From Chryseobacterium sp. FH1 (GTDB taxonomy: Bacteria > Bacteroidota > Bacteroidia > Flavobacteriales > Weeksellaceae), in NCBI RefSeq assembly GCF_000735135.1, contig NZ_JPLZ01000002.1, forward strand, positions 62,001-126,000: a DNA stretch of 64,000 nt, given 5' to 3'. The position numbers were made by a program, and so were the translations under genes. Below are positions 8,650 through 16,670 of the stretch, piece after piece. Position 1 is the first letter of the stretch. Every line of letters starts with the position of its first letter. Under the pieces are notes generated by a model that worked only from the letters and a program-made list of their open reading frames with translations, had not been told where the DNA came from and searched no databases.

Positions 8650-10263
8650 TTAATCTTGATGAACTTCTGACAAAACAGGGCCAGAAGAAATCAGTTCACG
8701 CGCTTCGTCATTATCGGCAAACTGCTCAAAATATTTGATATATTTTTTGGCAAGATCTTTCGCTTTTTTCTCCCAATCAGAATTATTCTCATAAGTATCT
8801 CTTGGATCCAAAATATGTTCGGAAACATTCGGAAGAGAAGTTGGGAATTCCAAATTCATAATCGGAACGTGATCCGTCTCCGCTTTATCAATGCTTCCAT
8901 CAATGATTGCATCGATGATTGCTCTTGTATCTTTCAGAGAAATTCTTTTGCCAGTTCCGTTCCAGCCGGTGTTTACCAAATAAGCTTTTGCATTGTGTTC
9001 CTTCATTTTCCGGATCAAAGTTTTGGAATACATTGTTGGATGAAGCGTCAAAAATGCCTCACCAAATGCTGGCGAAAAAGATGGCGTTGGTTCAGTAATT
9101 CCACGTTCTGTTCCTGCTAACTTTGATGTATAACCGCAAAGGAAATGATATTGAGCCTGACATTCTGTCAAAATAGAAACCGGAGGCAAAACCCCAAAAG
9201 CATCGGCAGAAAGATAAATGATTTTGCTTGCGTGACCAGCTTTTGATGGTAAAACTATTTTGCTGATATGATAAATGGGATAAGACACTCTCGTATTTTC
9301 TGTGATAGATCCATCGGTATAATCTACGTTTCCTTCATCGTCTGTAATTACGTTTTCCAGCAATGCATCTCTTTTGATTGCGCCGTAGATATCCGGTTCT
9401 TTTTCTTTGCTAAGGTCGATCACTTTCGCATAACATCCACCTTCGTAGTTGAAAACACCGTTGTTGTCCCAACCGTGCTCGTCATCACCAATCAAATATC
9501 TTTTTGGATCTGCCGAAAGTGTGGTTTTTCCAGTTCCGGAAAGGCCGAAGAAAACAGCCACATCGCCCTTCTCACCAACGTTTGCAGAACAATGCATTGA
9601 GGCCATTCCTTTCAGCGGAAGGTAATAATTCATAATGGCGAACAATCCTTTTTTCATTTCGCCTCCGTACCAAGTTCCGCCGATGATCTGCATTTTCTTG
9701 GTCAAATCAAACATTACGAAAACTTCGGAATTCAAGCCGTGTTGTTCCCAATTTGGATTCACAGATTCAGAAGAATTGATGACCACAAAATCTGGCTCGC
9801 CATAATTCTGAAGATCATAATTGGAAGGACGGATGAACATATTCATCACAAAATGCGCTTGCCAAGCCACTTTCGTTACGAATCTCACTTTCAGTCTGGT
9901 GTCTTCGTTGGATCCGCAATAAGTATCGACCACATAGATACTTTCGTTGGAAAGATCTTTGGTGACAATGTCTTTCAGCTCATCAAAAACTTCCACGGTC
10001 GTTGGTCGGTTGATGGTTCCGTCCCACCAGATCGTATCTTTTGTAATACCGTCGTTGACAATGTATCTGTCTTTTGGAGATCTACCAGTGAAAATGCCTG
10101 TTTTTACAGCAACAGCTCCAGATTTGGTCAAAACTCCTTTGGCAAAACCGGAATTTTTTGGATCCAATTCTGCTTGGAAAATTTCTTCGTAAGTTGGATT
10201 GTGTAAGATCTGTTTGGGATTGAAAATGCCCTGACGTTCAAGATAAGATTTTAGCTTGTCCAT
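8650..10263 (-). CDS. pckA: Phosphoenolpyruvate carboxykinase (ATP)
   Basis: Converts oxaloacetate and ATP to phosphoenolpyruvate, CO2 and ADP in gluconeogenesis. Its 537 residues match the ATP-dependent family. Visible are RSPKDRYIV (61-69), [12 protein letters not shown] with the metal-binding Lys (about 195-206), the P-loop GLSGTGKT (240-247) with the following TTLSADP, and [17 protein letters not shown] box on the minus strand (10298-10305) may be the promoter -7 element. Single gene ending at a shared terminator. Confidence 0.96.
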   Translation of the reverse strand: MDKLKSYLERQGIFNPKQILHNPTYEEIFQAELDPKNSGFAKGVLTKSGAVAVKTGIFTGRSPKDRYIVNDGITKDTIWWDGTINRPTTVEVFDELKDIVTKDLSNESIYVVDTYCGSNEDTRLKVRFVTKVAWQAHFVMNMFIRPSNYDLQNYGEPDFVVINSSESVNPNWEQHGLNSEVFVMFDLTKKMQIIGGTWYGGEMKKGLFAIMNYYLPLKGMASMHCSANVGEKGDVAVFFGLSGTGKTTLSADPKRYLIGDDEHGWDNNGVFNYEGGCYAKVIDLSKEKEPDIYGAIKRDALLENVITDDEGNVDYTDGSITENTRVSYPIYHISKIVLPSKAGHASKIIYLSADAFGVLPPVSILTECQAQYHFLCGYTSKLAGTERGITEPTPSFSPAFGEAFLTLHPTMYSKTLIRKMKEHNAKAYLVNTGWNGTGKRISLKDTRAIIDAIIDGSIDKAETDHVPIMNLEFPTSLPNVSEHILDPRDTYENNSDWEKKAKDLAKKYIKYFEQFADNDEARELISSGPVLSEVHQD

Positions 10264-10381
10264 TTTTAATTTTTTTTGAAGATTAAAGGTGTTGGGACAA
10301 ATGTAAAAATATCAGCGAACTATGAAAGTTTTTATTAGCTGATTTTCATCAGTTTAATTTTTATTCATAATTAATTAACAA

Positions 10382-11284
10382 TCAATTAATTAAATCGCGC
10401 CAAGAAAATATTTTATCGTAACCTTGCTGTTTGAAATAGGCTTGATAATCTCCAAATTTGGACGTAAGAACGAAATCTCCGCCCCAAGCGCCCAAACTTT
10501 TGAAAAAGCTGGGACAGTTTTGGAAATATTTTTCCTTCACAGTTGGAATTTCGAGAAAATCGGAAAGTTTTTCTTCGTGCAACGCCATTAATTGCGAAAA
10601 TTCTTCTAAATCTTTACTTTTAAGAATAGCTTTCGTCAAATTAGAATATTCGTTGATCAAATCCTGAGATCTCGGTTTTGATTTGTAATGCGAAATTCCC
10701 TCTCTCGTATCTTGCTTTTGATTGAGGTGGATGAAGATCAAATCATCTTTGAAAATTGGATCGAAAATTACTTTTTCATAAACCCTTTCCGGAAAACGAC
10801 TGTAGAGAATTGCCGACTTTTCTTTGGCAACAGCAACATCGTAACCACTTCCGCCAAGACTTATTTCATTTAAAATAAACGAATCGATTTCTGCCCATTC
10901 TCCGAGATTGCTCATCAAAGTAGAACTGCTTCCCAATCCGAAATCTGATGGGAACTGGAGATTGGTTTTGAGATGATAGGATTTATTAGTTTTAAATTTA
11001 ATATCAGAAAGCTCCTGCACATTTTTCAAAACTTTCAGGATGAACTCAGACGCTTTTTGATCATTGGTTTTAATGATGGTCCAAGTTTTATAATCAATGA
11101 CCGTTTCTAGCCACAATTGATCTTGATGAAATGCGTTCCAATAGATCAACGATCTCTCATCATTGTGTTCATTAAAAAAAAACTCTTGTCCTAGCTTTGT
11201 GGGAACAGCCAGGACAAGAGCACCATCTACAGCAACATATTCTGAGGTCAGCATCAGCTTTCCGGGTGAAAATATCCTGTTCAT
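10382..11284 (-). CDS. GYDIA family GHMP kinase
   Basis: Small-molecule kinase of 300 residues in the galactokinase/homoserine/mevalonate/phosphomevalonate superfamily. The N-terminal SPGKLMLTSEY motif, central Gly/Ser-rich ATP loop DFGLGSSSTLMSN (about 114-126) and GGSGYDVAVA (about 144-153) are clear. The last matches the namesake signature of the Bacteroidota GYDIA group. The substrate is not assigned; flavobacteria use the mevalonate pathway, so a mevalonate-type substrate is an inference. It lies 42 bases downstream of fabD on the same strand. Confidence 0.82.
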   Translation of the reverse strand: MNRIFSPGKLMLTSEYVAVDGALVLAVPTKLGQEFFFNEHNDERSLIYWNAFHQDQLWLETVIDYKTWTIIKTNDQKASEFILKVLKNVQELSDIKFKTNKSYHLKTNLQFPSDFGLGSSSTLMSNLGEWAEIDSFILNEISLGGSGYDVAVAKEKSAILYSRFPERVYEKVIFDPIFKDDLIFIHLNQKQDTREGISHYKSKPRSQDLINEYSNLTKAILKSKDLEEFSQLMALHEEKLSDFLEIPTVKEKYFQNCPSFFKSLGAWGGDFVLTSKFGDYQAYFKQQGYDKIFSWRDLIN

Positions 11285-11326
11285 TTATGGAAATTTTATT
11301 TTTAATAATATCAGATCGGCCGAAAT

Positions 11327-12202
11327 TTACATCGCAGAAGATGCAGAAACTTCAGAATTGATTTTCTTAATCAAACCTTGAAGTGTTTTTCCAGGTCCAA
11401 CTTCGATGAAATTAGTTGCGCCATCTTTAATCATATTCTGCACACTTTGTGTCCATTTTACAGGACCCGTCAATTGTGCAATTAGATTTTTCTTAATTTC
11501 TTCCGGATCAGTCACGGCCGTTGTGGTAATGTTTTGATAAACCGGAATTGTCGCTTTACGGAAATTAGTTTTTTCAATTGCAGCCGCCAATCTCTCTTGA
11601 GCCGGCATCATCAAAGGTGAATGGAAAGCGCCATTTACAGGCAAGATCAAAGCTCTTTTTGCGCCAGCAGCTTTCAATGCTTCACAAGCTTTTTCCACGG
11701 CAACAGTTTCGCCAGAAATCACCAATTGTCCAGGACAGTTGTAATTCGCAGGAACCACGATTCCTTCTATCTCAGCGCAGATCTCCTCTACTTTGGAATC
11801 TTCAAGGCCAAGAATTGCAGCCATAGAACTTGGATTGATGTCGCAAGCCATTTGCATTGCTTGGGCTCTTTCGTAAACCAACTTCAGTCCGTCTTCAAAA
11901 GACAAAACACCGTTTGCCACTAAAGCGGAAAATTCGCCCAAAGAATGTCCTGCAACCATCTCTGCGCCCAACCCATTGGCAACTTTCACTGTTGCTACAG
12001 AATGTAAAAATATCGCAGGCTGGGTAACGCTGGTTTTTTTGAGGTCTTCGTCTGTTCCATTGAACATTGTAGAAACAAGGTCGAAACCAAGAATCTCATT
12101 GGCAGAATCCATCAAGTCTTTCACATCTTTTCGGGAATCGTACAATTCTTTTCCCATTCCTACATATTGTGAACCCTGACCAGGAAATACAAGTGCTTTC
12201 AT
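11327..12202 (-). CDS. fabD: Malonyl-CoA:ACP transacylase
   Basis: Loads malonyl groups from CoA onto acyl carrier protein for fatty acid synthesis. Its 291 residues are typical. The N-terminal FPGQGSQYVGMG oxyanion-loop motif is followed by the nucleophile elbow GHSLGE (Ser87) and the catalytic-His region GAFHSPLM (about 192-199). Gene order with the downstream GHMP kinase suggests a two-gene unit. Confidence 0.95.
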   Translation of the reverse strand: MKALVFPGQGSQYVGMGKELYDSRKDVKDLMDSANEILGFDLVSTMFNGTDEDLKKTSVTQPAIFLHSVATVKVANGLGAEMVAGHSLGEFSALVANGVLSFEDGLKLVYERAQAMQMACDINPSSMAAILGLEDSKVEEICAEIEGIVVPANYNCPGQLVISGETVAVEKACEALKAAGAKRALILPVNGAFHSPLMMPAQERLAAAIEKTNFRKATIPVYQNITTTAVTDPEEIKKNLIAQLTGPVKWTQSVQNMIKDGATNFIEVGPGKTLQGLIKKINSEVSASSAM

Positions 12203-12216
12203 ATATTTTTATAAAT

Positions 12217-12322
12217 GATAATTGATGAATGATAAATGATTATTTCATCAATGTTTTAAATTTTATTTTAATATTAATCTTGAAATTACGAATCCTGAAT
12301 CGTCTATCATTCATCGCTTATC
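12217..12322. repeat. Inverted GATAATTGATGAATGATA-type tracts
   Basis: The 18-base tract at 12217-12234 matches the reverse complement of 12305-12322 at 16 of 18 positions. Both are built of TGATAA/TGAATGATA units and fill the gap between the LysM-protein stop and the fabD start. Related TGATAAATGAT/TGATAATTGAT tracts occur upstream of nusA (28284-28310). Confidence 0.5.
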
Positions 12323-12331
12323 AACTATAAT

Positions 12332-14317
12332 CTACTGCATCAATCTAACAACTCTGTAACCGTTGTTGATGTACGCACCGTTTGGTTTCGCTTTTACAAA
12401 TTCGAATTTTGTGGCAAGCTGCGTCTGTGATTTATTGATCTGTTTAAAAATTTCTCCTTTTTTGTTTTCTCTTGTCAGCATATCATTCATCACATCAAAA
12501 CCGATCACGGCATATTTGGATGGTGCTTTGCAATATTTTGATTTGTAGGCGGCAAGAATTTCTTTTTCAAAATCGCCGTCGTAGTTGATTTTTCTGTCCA
12601 TTAGATAAACCAGACTTGTCTTGGAAAGATCATCTACATTTTTCTCAAAACTTGCATTGTAAAACATACTGAACGCTTTCACGCCGTCGTTTTGTTTCCC
12701 AAGGCTGATCAACTTTGAAGCAAAAGCATTTCCGGCAGAATCGTCATCGTCTGTCAAAACTGCGATCACAGGAACCGATTGTCCGGTCATCATATTGTTT
12801 TCCAATTGGATTTCGTTTGATGAATTTACAATTACGATATTCGCTTTAGACAAAGACTTTTCCAGTCCAGCTTTGATGGCGTTGGCGTTCGCTTTGGAAT
12901 TATCCGCAACGATATAAATTTTTTGATCTTGATAAACCTGTGCAACCTCTTTCACGATTCTATCTGAATAAACAGAGTTTTCAGTTTCTACAATGATCAA
13001 ATTGCTGTAATCAAAAAGATCCGCAGAATTCGCGAAAGGCGCAACTACAGGGATTTTCTTTTCTTTTACATAATTAAGAACCTCCAAAACACTTGATTTG
13101 AAAAATGGTCCGACAATCAGATCCGTATTATCCTGGTTGATTTGTGAAAGGCTATTTTTAAAAGTATTTTCGTTACCAGCATCTACAACTTTGATGTCTA
13201 GTTTTTGTCCAGTATTTGCATTTCTCTCAGCGGCCAATTTGGCACCAGTCAAGAAATCCATAGACATCGTTCTGTACTTTGCATCGTTGGCATCAAAGCC
13301 GAAAGGCAACATCAAGACCACGCTCAAAACATCGCCCGCTTTTTTGGAGTACATCGGATCTTGTTTCTTGATCTTCAAAGTCATTCCGGCTTTCAAACCA
13401 CCAGAAAGACTTGGATTAAGCGTAATCAATTGATCCAAAGTGACATTGAAATGATTCATAATACTGAACATCGTATCACCACTTTGAACTGAATAAGTCA
13501 CATAATCATCTTCTGAAGTCGAAGTATTTCCAGAAGCAGAAGACGTAGCACTTGGCGCTGAAGTCTGAGTTGTCGTAACCGTTTTTGTTACTGGTGCAGA
13601 CGTTGAACTATTTTGAGAATTATCCTCAACATTGATCAAATCAGACCCTGAAACTTTGATGGTTTCGCCTGGTTTCAAACCTGTAGATTCCAATCCTGGA
13701 TTGAGTGCAAACAGTTGTTTCTGAGTCAGATTGAACTGCTTGGAGATTTTGTAGTAATTATCTCTCGCCTGAACAACATACAAACCTTTTGCAGGATCAG
13801 AAGTTACAGTTTCGGTTTTAGTCACTGTTTTTACCTCAGGTTGAGTTTCAGCTACCGTTGTTTGTGCAACATTCGAGGCAGAGTCTGCATATTTCTGAAT
13901 ACTGTCCAAAGGCAAAGTGATCTTGTCCCCTATTTTCAGATTTGAATCCAATTGCGGATTTAGTTTTCTGAGGTCAGCTTCTGAGATTTTATATTGTTTT
14001 GTGATGCCGTAAACGGTTTGCTTTGGTTGCAAAGTAATTGTTCCGGTTTTCCCAGAACTTGTTACAGCAGTTGCAGGCGTTATTTTCGTTGTTACAGATT
14101 TTGTAGCGCTTCCAGCTTTGGCAACCACCAAAACGTCACCAATTTTCAAACCTCCTTCTTTCTTGGAAGGATTCAATTGGTACAATTCGTCGATGGACAA
14201 ACCGTATTGTCTGGAAATTCCATAAGGCGTTTCTTTTGGCGCAACGGTGTGCGTTTTCTGTGCGGACAAGCCTAAAAAGGCAGTAACTGCGGATAAAATG
14301 AAAATTTTCTTTATCAT
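12332..14317 (-). CDS. LysM-repeat protein with a periplasmic-binding (type I) domain
   Basis: Exported protein of 661 residues with a signal peptide (about 1-19). Four LysM repeats lie near residues 22-66, 93-138, 178-222 and 272-318, each with the YxI...L..LNP pattern, joined by Ser/Thr-rich linkers. Residues about 325-661 resemble a type I periplasmic-binding fold (GAKLAAERNA, LIVGPFF, IPVVAPFANS) of the amino-acid-receptor kind. LysM domains bind peptidoglycan GlcNAc, so the protein is probably wall-anchored in the periplasm. Substrate is unknown. A TATTTTTG -7 box (minus strand, 14336-14343) lies just upstream, and its -33 region falls inside the 21-bp repeat described separately. Confidence 0.82.
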   Translation of the reverse strand: MIKKIFILSAVTAFLGLSAQKTHTVAPKETPYGISRQYGLSIDELYQLNPSKKEGGLKIGDVLVVAKAGSATKSVTTKITPATAVTSSGKTGTITLQPKQTVYGITKQYKISEADLRKLNPQLDSNLKIGDKITLPLDSIQKYADSASNVAQTTVAETQPEVKTVTKTETVTSDPAKGLYVVQARDNYYKISKQFNLTQKQLFALNPGLESTGLKPGETIKVSGSDLINVEDNSQNSSTSAPVTKTVTTTQTSAPSATSSASGNTSTSEDDYVTYSVQSGDTMFSIMNHFNVTLDQLITLNPSLSGGLKAGMTLKIKKQDPMYSKKAGDVLSVVLMLPFGFDANDAKYRTMSMDFLTGAKLAAERNANTGQKLDIKVVDAGNENTFKNSLSQINQDNTDLIVGPFFKSSVLEVLNYVKEKKIPVVAPFANSADLFDYSNLIIVETENSVYSDRIVKEVAQVYQDQKIYIVADNSKANANAIKAGLEKSLSKANIVIVNSSNEIQLENNMMTGQSVPVIAVLTDDDDSAGNAFASKLISLGKQNDGVKAFSMFYNASFEKNVDDLSKTSLVYLMDRKINYDGDFEKEILAAYKSKYCKAPSKYAVIGFDVMNDMLTRENKKGEIFKQINKSQTQLATKFEFVKAKPNGAYINNGYRVVRLMQ

Positions 14318-14349
14318 TCTTTTTTAATAATGATACAAAAATAATGCTT

Positions 14350-14370
14350 TCAGATTAAATGGGCGAAATT
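14350..14370. repeat. Direct repeat, left copy (duplicated bshC 3' end)
   Basis: 21 bases identical to 14927-14947, beginning TCAGATTAAATGGG and ending CGAAATT. This copy lies between the toxin stop codon and the LysM-protein gene and repeats the last codons and stop of bshC. The flanking bases differ on both sides, so the repeat has sharp ends. Confidence 0.9.
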
Positions 14371-14375
14371 TTGTT

Positions 14376-14648
14376 TCAGAACAAATCAGAATGTGTTCCT
14401 GTTCTTACTAAAGTGATTAATTTAATTTCCTCTTCTTGATCCCAAACCAAAAGCCAATCAGGTTTTAAATGACATTCCCAATATCCTTCATAGTTTCCGG
14501 AAAGTTTGTGAGGTTTATATTTGGACGGAAGTTTTTCTTCCATTACTAATAATGTTACAACTTCATCAAGCAATTTCATATTCAAACCAAGTTTTTTTGC
14601 TAGCTTGATGTCTTTTTTAAATTGATTAGATTGTTCTAAACGATACAT
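14376..14648 (-). CDS. Type II toxin, YafQ/RelE family mRNA interferase
   Basis: Toxin of 90 residues of the RelE/ParE superfamily. It has the N-terminal YRLEQSNQFKKDIKLAKKLG helix, the KYKPHKLSGNYEGYWECHL middle motif and a C-terminal strand LITLVRTGTHSDLF with the conserved HSDLF ending of YafQ-type toxins. These usually cut mRNA at the ribosome. Its ATG overlaps the antitoxin stop by one base (14648), so translation is coupled. It lies inside a segment bracketed by a 21-bp direct repeat. Confidence 0.88.
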   Translation of the reverse strand: MYRLEQSNQFKKDIKLAKKLGLNMKLLDEVVTLLVMEEKLPSKYKPHKLSGNYEGYWECHLKPDWLLVWDQEEEIKLITLVRTGTHSDLF

Positions 14649-14860
14649 CAAGAATACAATTGCTTTCTAAAATCTTCTAGACTTATGGGATTTGTTTTTC
14701 CAGCACGCGCTTCTTTCATTGCCTTCTCGGTTTCACTGTTATAGCGAGGTTTTGTCTCGTCAATCGTAACTCCACTTTCTTTTTTCTCAGAAAGTATCTT
14801 TGCCATTTCGAAAAGTAATTTTCCCGCTTTTGTTCGTTTATTAATTGTTATCGTTGTCAT
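14648..14860 (-). CDS. Antitoxin partner of the YafQ-like toxin
   Basis: Protein of 70 residues immediately upstream of the toxin and coupled to it. The N-terminal MTTITINKRTKAGKLLFE beta strand plus helix could dimerise and bind DNA; the C-terminal part (KAMKEARAGKTNPISLEDFRKQL) resembles the toxin-neutralising tail of RelB/DinJ-like antitoxins. A TATATTTG box on the minus strand (14882-14889) just upstream could drive the pair, and antitoxin autorepression there would be typical. Confidence 0.8.
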   Translation of the reverse strand: MTTITINKRTKAGKLLFEMAKILSEKKESGVTIDETKPRYNSETEKAMKEARAGKTNPISLEDFRKQLYS

Positions 14861-14926
14861 AGCAGAATTATTTATTCAAAACAAATATACAAAATTTGGA
14901 AACCTAATTTTTTCTAAATATTACTA

Positions 14927-14947
14927 TCAGATTAAATGGGCGAAATT
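14927..14947. repeat. Direct repeat, right copy (native bshC 3' end)
   Basis: Identical in all 21 bases to 14350-14370. On the minus strand it contains the last codons of bshC (Ile-Ser-Pro-Ile) and its TAA stop. The enclosed segment (14371-14926) carries only the toxin-antitoxin pair. Confidence 0.9.
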
Positions 14948-16506
14948 ATTAATTCGGATTTTTGAACATTCATTTTTTGGTAGCTGTCTTCAATCCATTG
15001 TTTGCCAAAATCTGCATAAAACACACTGAAATTGAAAACCCTTTCCTGCCAATTTCCGCCGGGATGAACTTTTAGAAACAAACTTTGCATCTGGTCAAAG
15101 CGTTCGGATTGCTTTGTTTTTTCGGCTTTCAGAAGACGTTTTTGCATTCTTCGGAAAGATTTCAGTTGTCTGGTTTCTTCTGCTTCTACCAGATTGTAGA
15201 ATGTTTTTTCGGTTTCGGACGCTTTGTTTTTTAGTTCTGAAAATGAACCGATTAATTGAAGTTCTTTTTCTGTCAGAAGTAATTTGACTTCGTTGTTCTC
15301 AAGAATTTTTTGATTCAAAACTTCGGCGAAATTTTCGAAGAAGTTTTCAATTTTAAGTCCTGAATTTTCAATTTTTCTGAAAGTTTTTTCTTCAATGAAC
15401 AACATTGAATTTCTTGGAACCAAAATCGGAAAAGGAAGATTGATGGATTCGAAAAAATTTTTCAACTCGATCCAGTACATAATTTCTGCATTTCCGCCAA
15501 TATAGGCCAGATTTGGCAAGACAGATTCCTGGTAAGCCGGGCGAAGAACCGCATTTGGACTGAATCTTTCCGGATGATTTTCCAATTCATTTAAAATCTG
15601 TTCCTCAGAGAACTCCAGATCGGTGTCGAGAATTTGATACTCATCATTGATTTTCTCAATTCGGTTTCTGGTTTCTGAAAGATAGAATAAATTGATCTCT
15701 CTCGGATTGACCTGAACTTTGTGATATTCATTTTCCAGAAATTCTCTTTGCGTTTTCGTGGTTTCGAAAAGTTGGTTAGATAATATTTCTTTCTTGAAAA
15801 TATCTCTAACCTGAGATTTCAATTCTTTTGAATTTCCATCGATGGTCAACAATCCGTACTCTGCAAACAATTGATTCACCAAATATCGAACCGCCTGCGT
15901 GTGTGAATTTCCTTTTTTGTAAGCATTTTTGATCCAAAGAATCAATTCGGTTCCGTAGAGATGGTCTTTGAATTCTTTTTCAAATTCCTGAATGAAATAT
16001 TGGTCTTCAATTTTGATATTTCCTACATCGCCTCCAGAATTTCCTTTGATTTCGTAATAATGTTCGCGCGTTTTGAAATGATCGATCTCTTCGAAATCGT
16101 GGTCTTCTGTGGCCATCCAAAATAGGGGAACGAAGTTGTGATCTGGGAAATTTGATTTTAGAAATTCTGCGGTTTTTATGGTCTGCAAAATTTTGTAAAC
16201 GAAGAAAACCGGTCCGGTGAAAAGATTGAGCTGATGTCCTGTTGTAATCGTAAATGTGTTGCCTTCTTTCAATGAGAAAAGAAACTCCAACTGTTTTGGT
16301 GACAATTGAGATTCTTGATTTTGCGAAAAAATAGTGTCGTAAAGAACTTCCCTTTTCTCATCGGAAAATGAATTTTGTTTTTCAGTGATTTGATTTCTGA
16401 AGTTTTCCAAATCAAAAACTTTGTTCTGAAATCCGTCCAGTTTTTTTCCTAAAAAATCTTTGATGAGTTTTGGAATGCTGGTTATATTTTCGAAATCAAT
16501 GGTCAT
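14932..16506 (-). CDS. bshC: Putative cysteine ligase BshC (bacillithiol synthesis)
   Basis: BshC is thought to join cysteine to glucosaminyl-malate in the last step of bacillithiol synthesis. The 524-residue length and the motifs GHQLNLFTGPVFFVYKI, FWMATEDHDFEEI and the C-terminal RMQKRLLKAEKTK coiled-coil region with HPGGNWQER match the family. The start at 16506 (MTIDFEN) is preferred over 16554 because the extra 16 residues are encoded by low-complexity intergenic DNA. The last codons lie in the duplicated 21-bp segment. Confidence 0.9.
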   Translation of the reverse strand: MTIDFENITSIPKLIKDFLGKKLDGFQNKVFDLENFRNQITEKQNSFSDEKREVLYDTIFSQNQESQLSPKQLEFLFSLKEGNTFTITTGHQLNLFTGPVFFVYKILQTIKTAEFLKSNFPDHNFVPLFWMATEDHDFEEIDHFKTREHYYEIKGNSGGDVGNIKIEDQYFIQEFEKEFKDHLYGTELILWIKNAYKKGNSHTQAVRYLVNQLFAEYGLLTIDGNSKELKSQVRDIFKKEILSNQLFETTKTQREFLENEYHKVQVNPREINLFYLSETRNRIEKINDEYQILDTDLEFSEEQILNELENHPERFSPNAVLRPAYQESVLPNLAYIGGNAEIMYWIELKNFFESINLPFPILVPRNSMLFIEEKTFRKIENSGLKIENFFENFAEVLNQKILENNEVKLLLTEKELQLIGSFSELKNKASETEKTFYNLVEAEETRQLKSFRRMQKRLLKAEKTKQSERFDQMQSLFLKVHPGGNWQERVFNFSVFYADFGKQWIEDSYQKMNVQKSELIISPI

Positions 16507-16577
16507 TTGGTTGATTGTTGTTGGTTGATAGTTGACAGGTGTTTCTGATAACAAATCTTCGTTTTTTGCAGAATCCC

Positions 16578-16660
16578 GCAGCCCGACTTGAGTGGAAATC
16601 CTTTTTTGTGGCTGGAAAAGCTAGGCAAAAAGATTGGGAACGGAAGGCGGAAATAGCTGC
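16578..16660. repeat. Structured intergenic element, possible dispersed repeat
   Basis: The 116-base gap between bshC and the porin gene contains a nested inverted repeat. GCAGC (16578-16582) pairs with GCTGC (16656-16660), CCG (16583-16585) with CGG (16648-16650), and the AATC+T-run arm 16597-16608 with the A-run+GATT arm 16626-16635. Codon composition does not suggest a gene, though an open frame crosses it. I recall similar sequences in other flavobacterial intergenic regions; only one copy is here. Confidence 0.5.
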
Positions 16661-16670
16661 CATAATTGAA

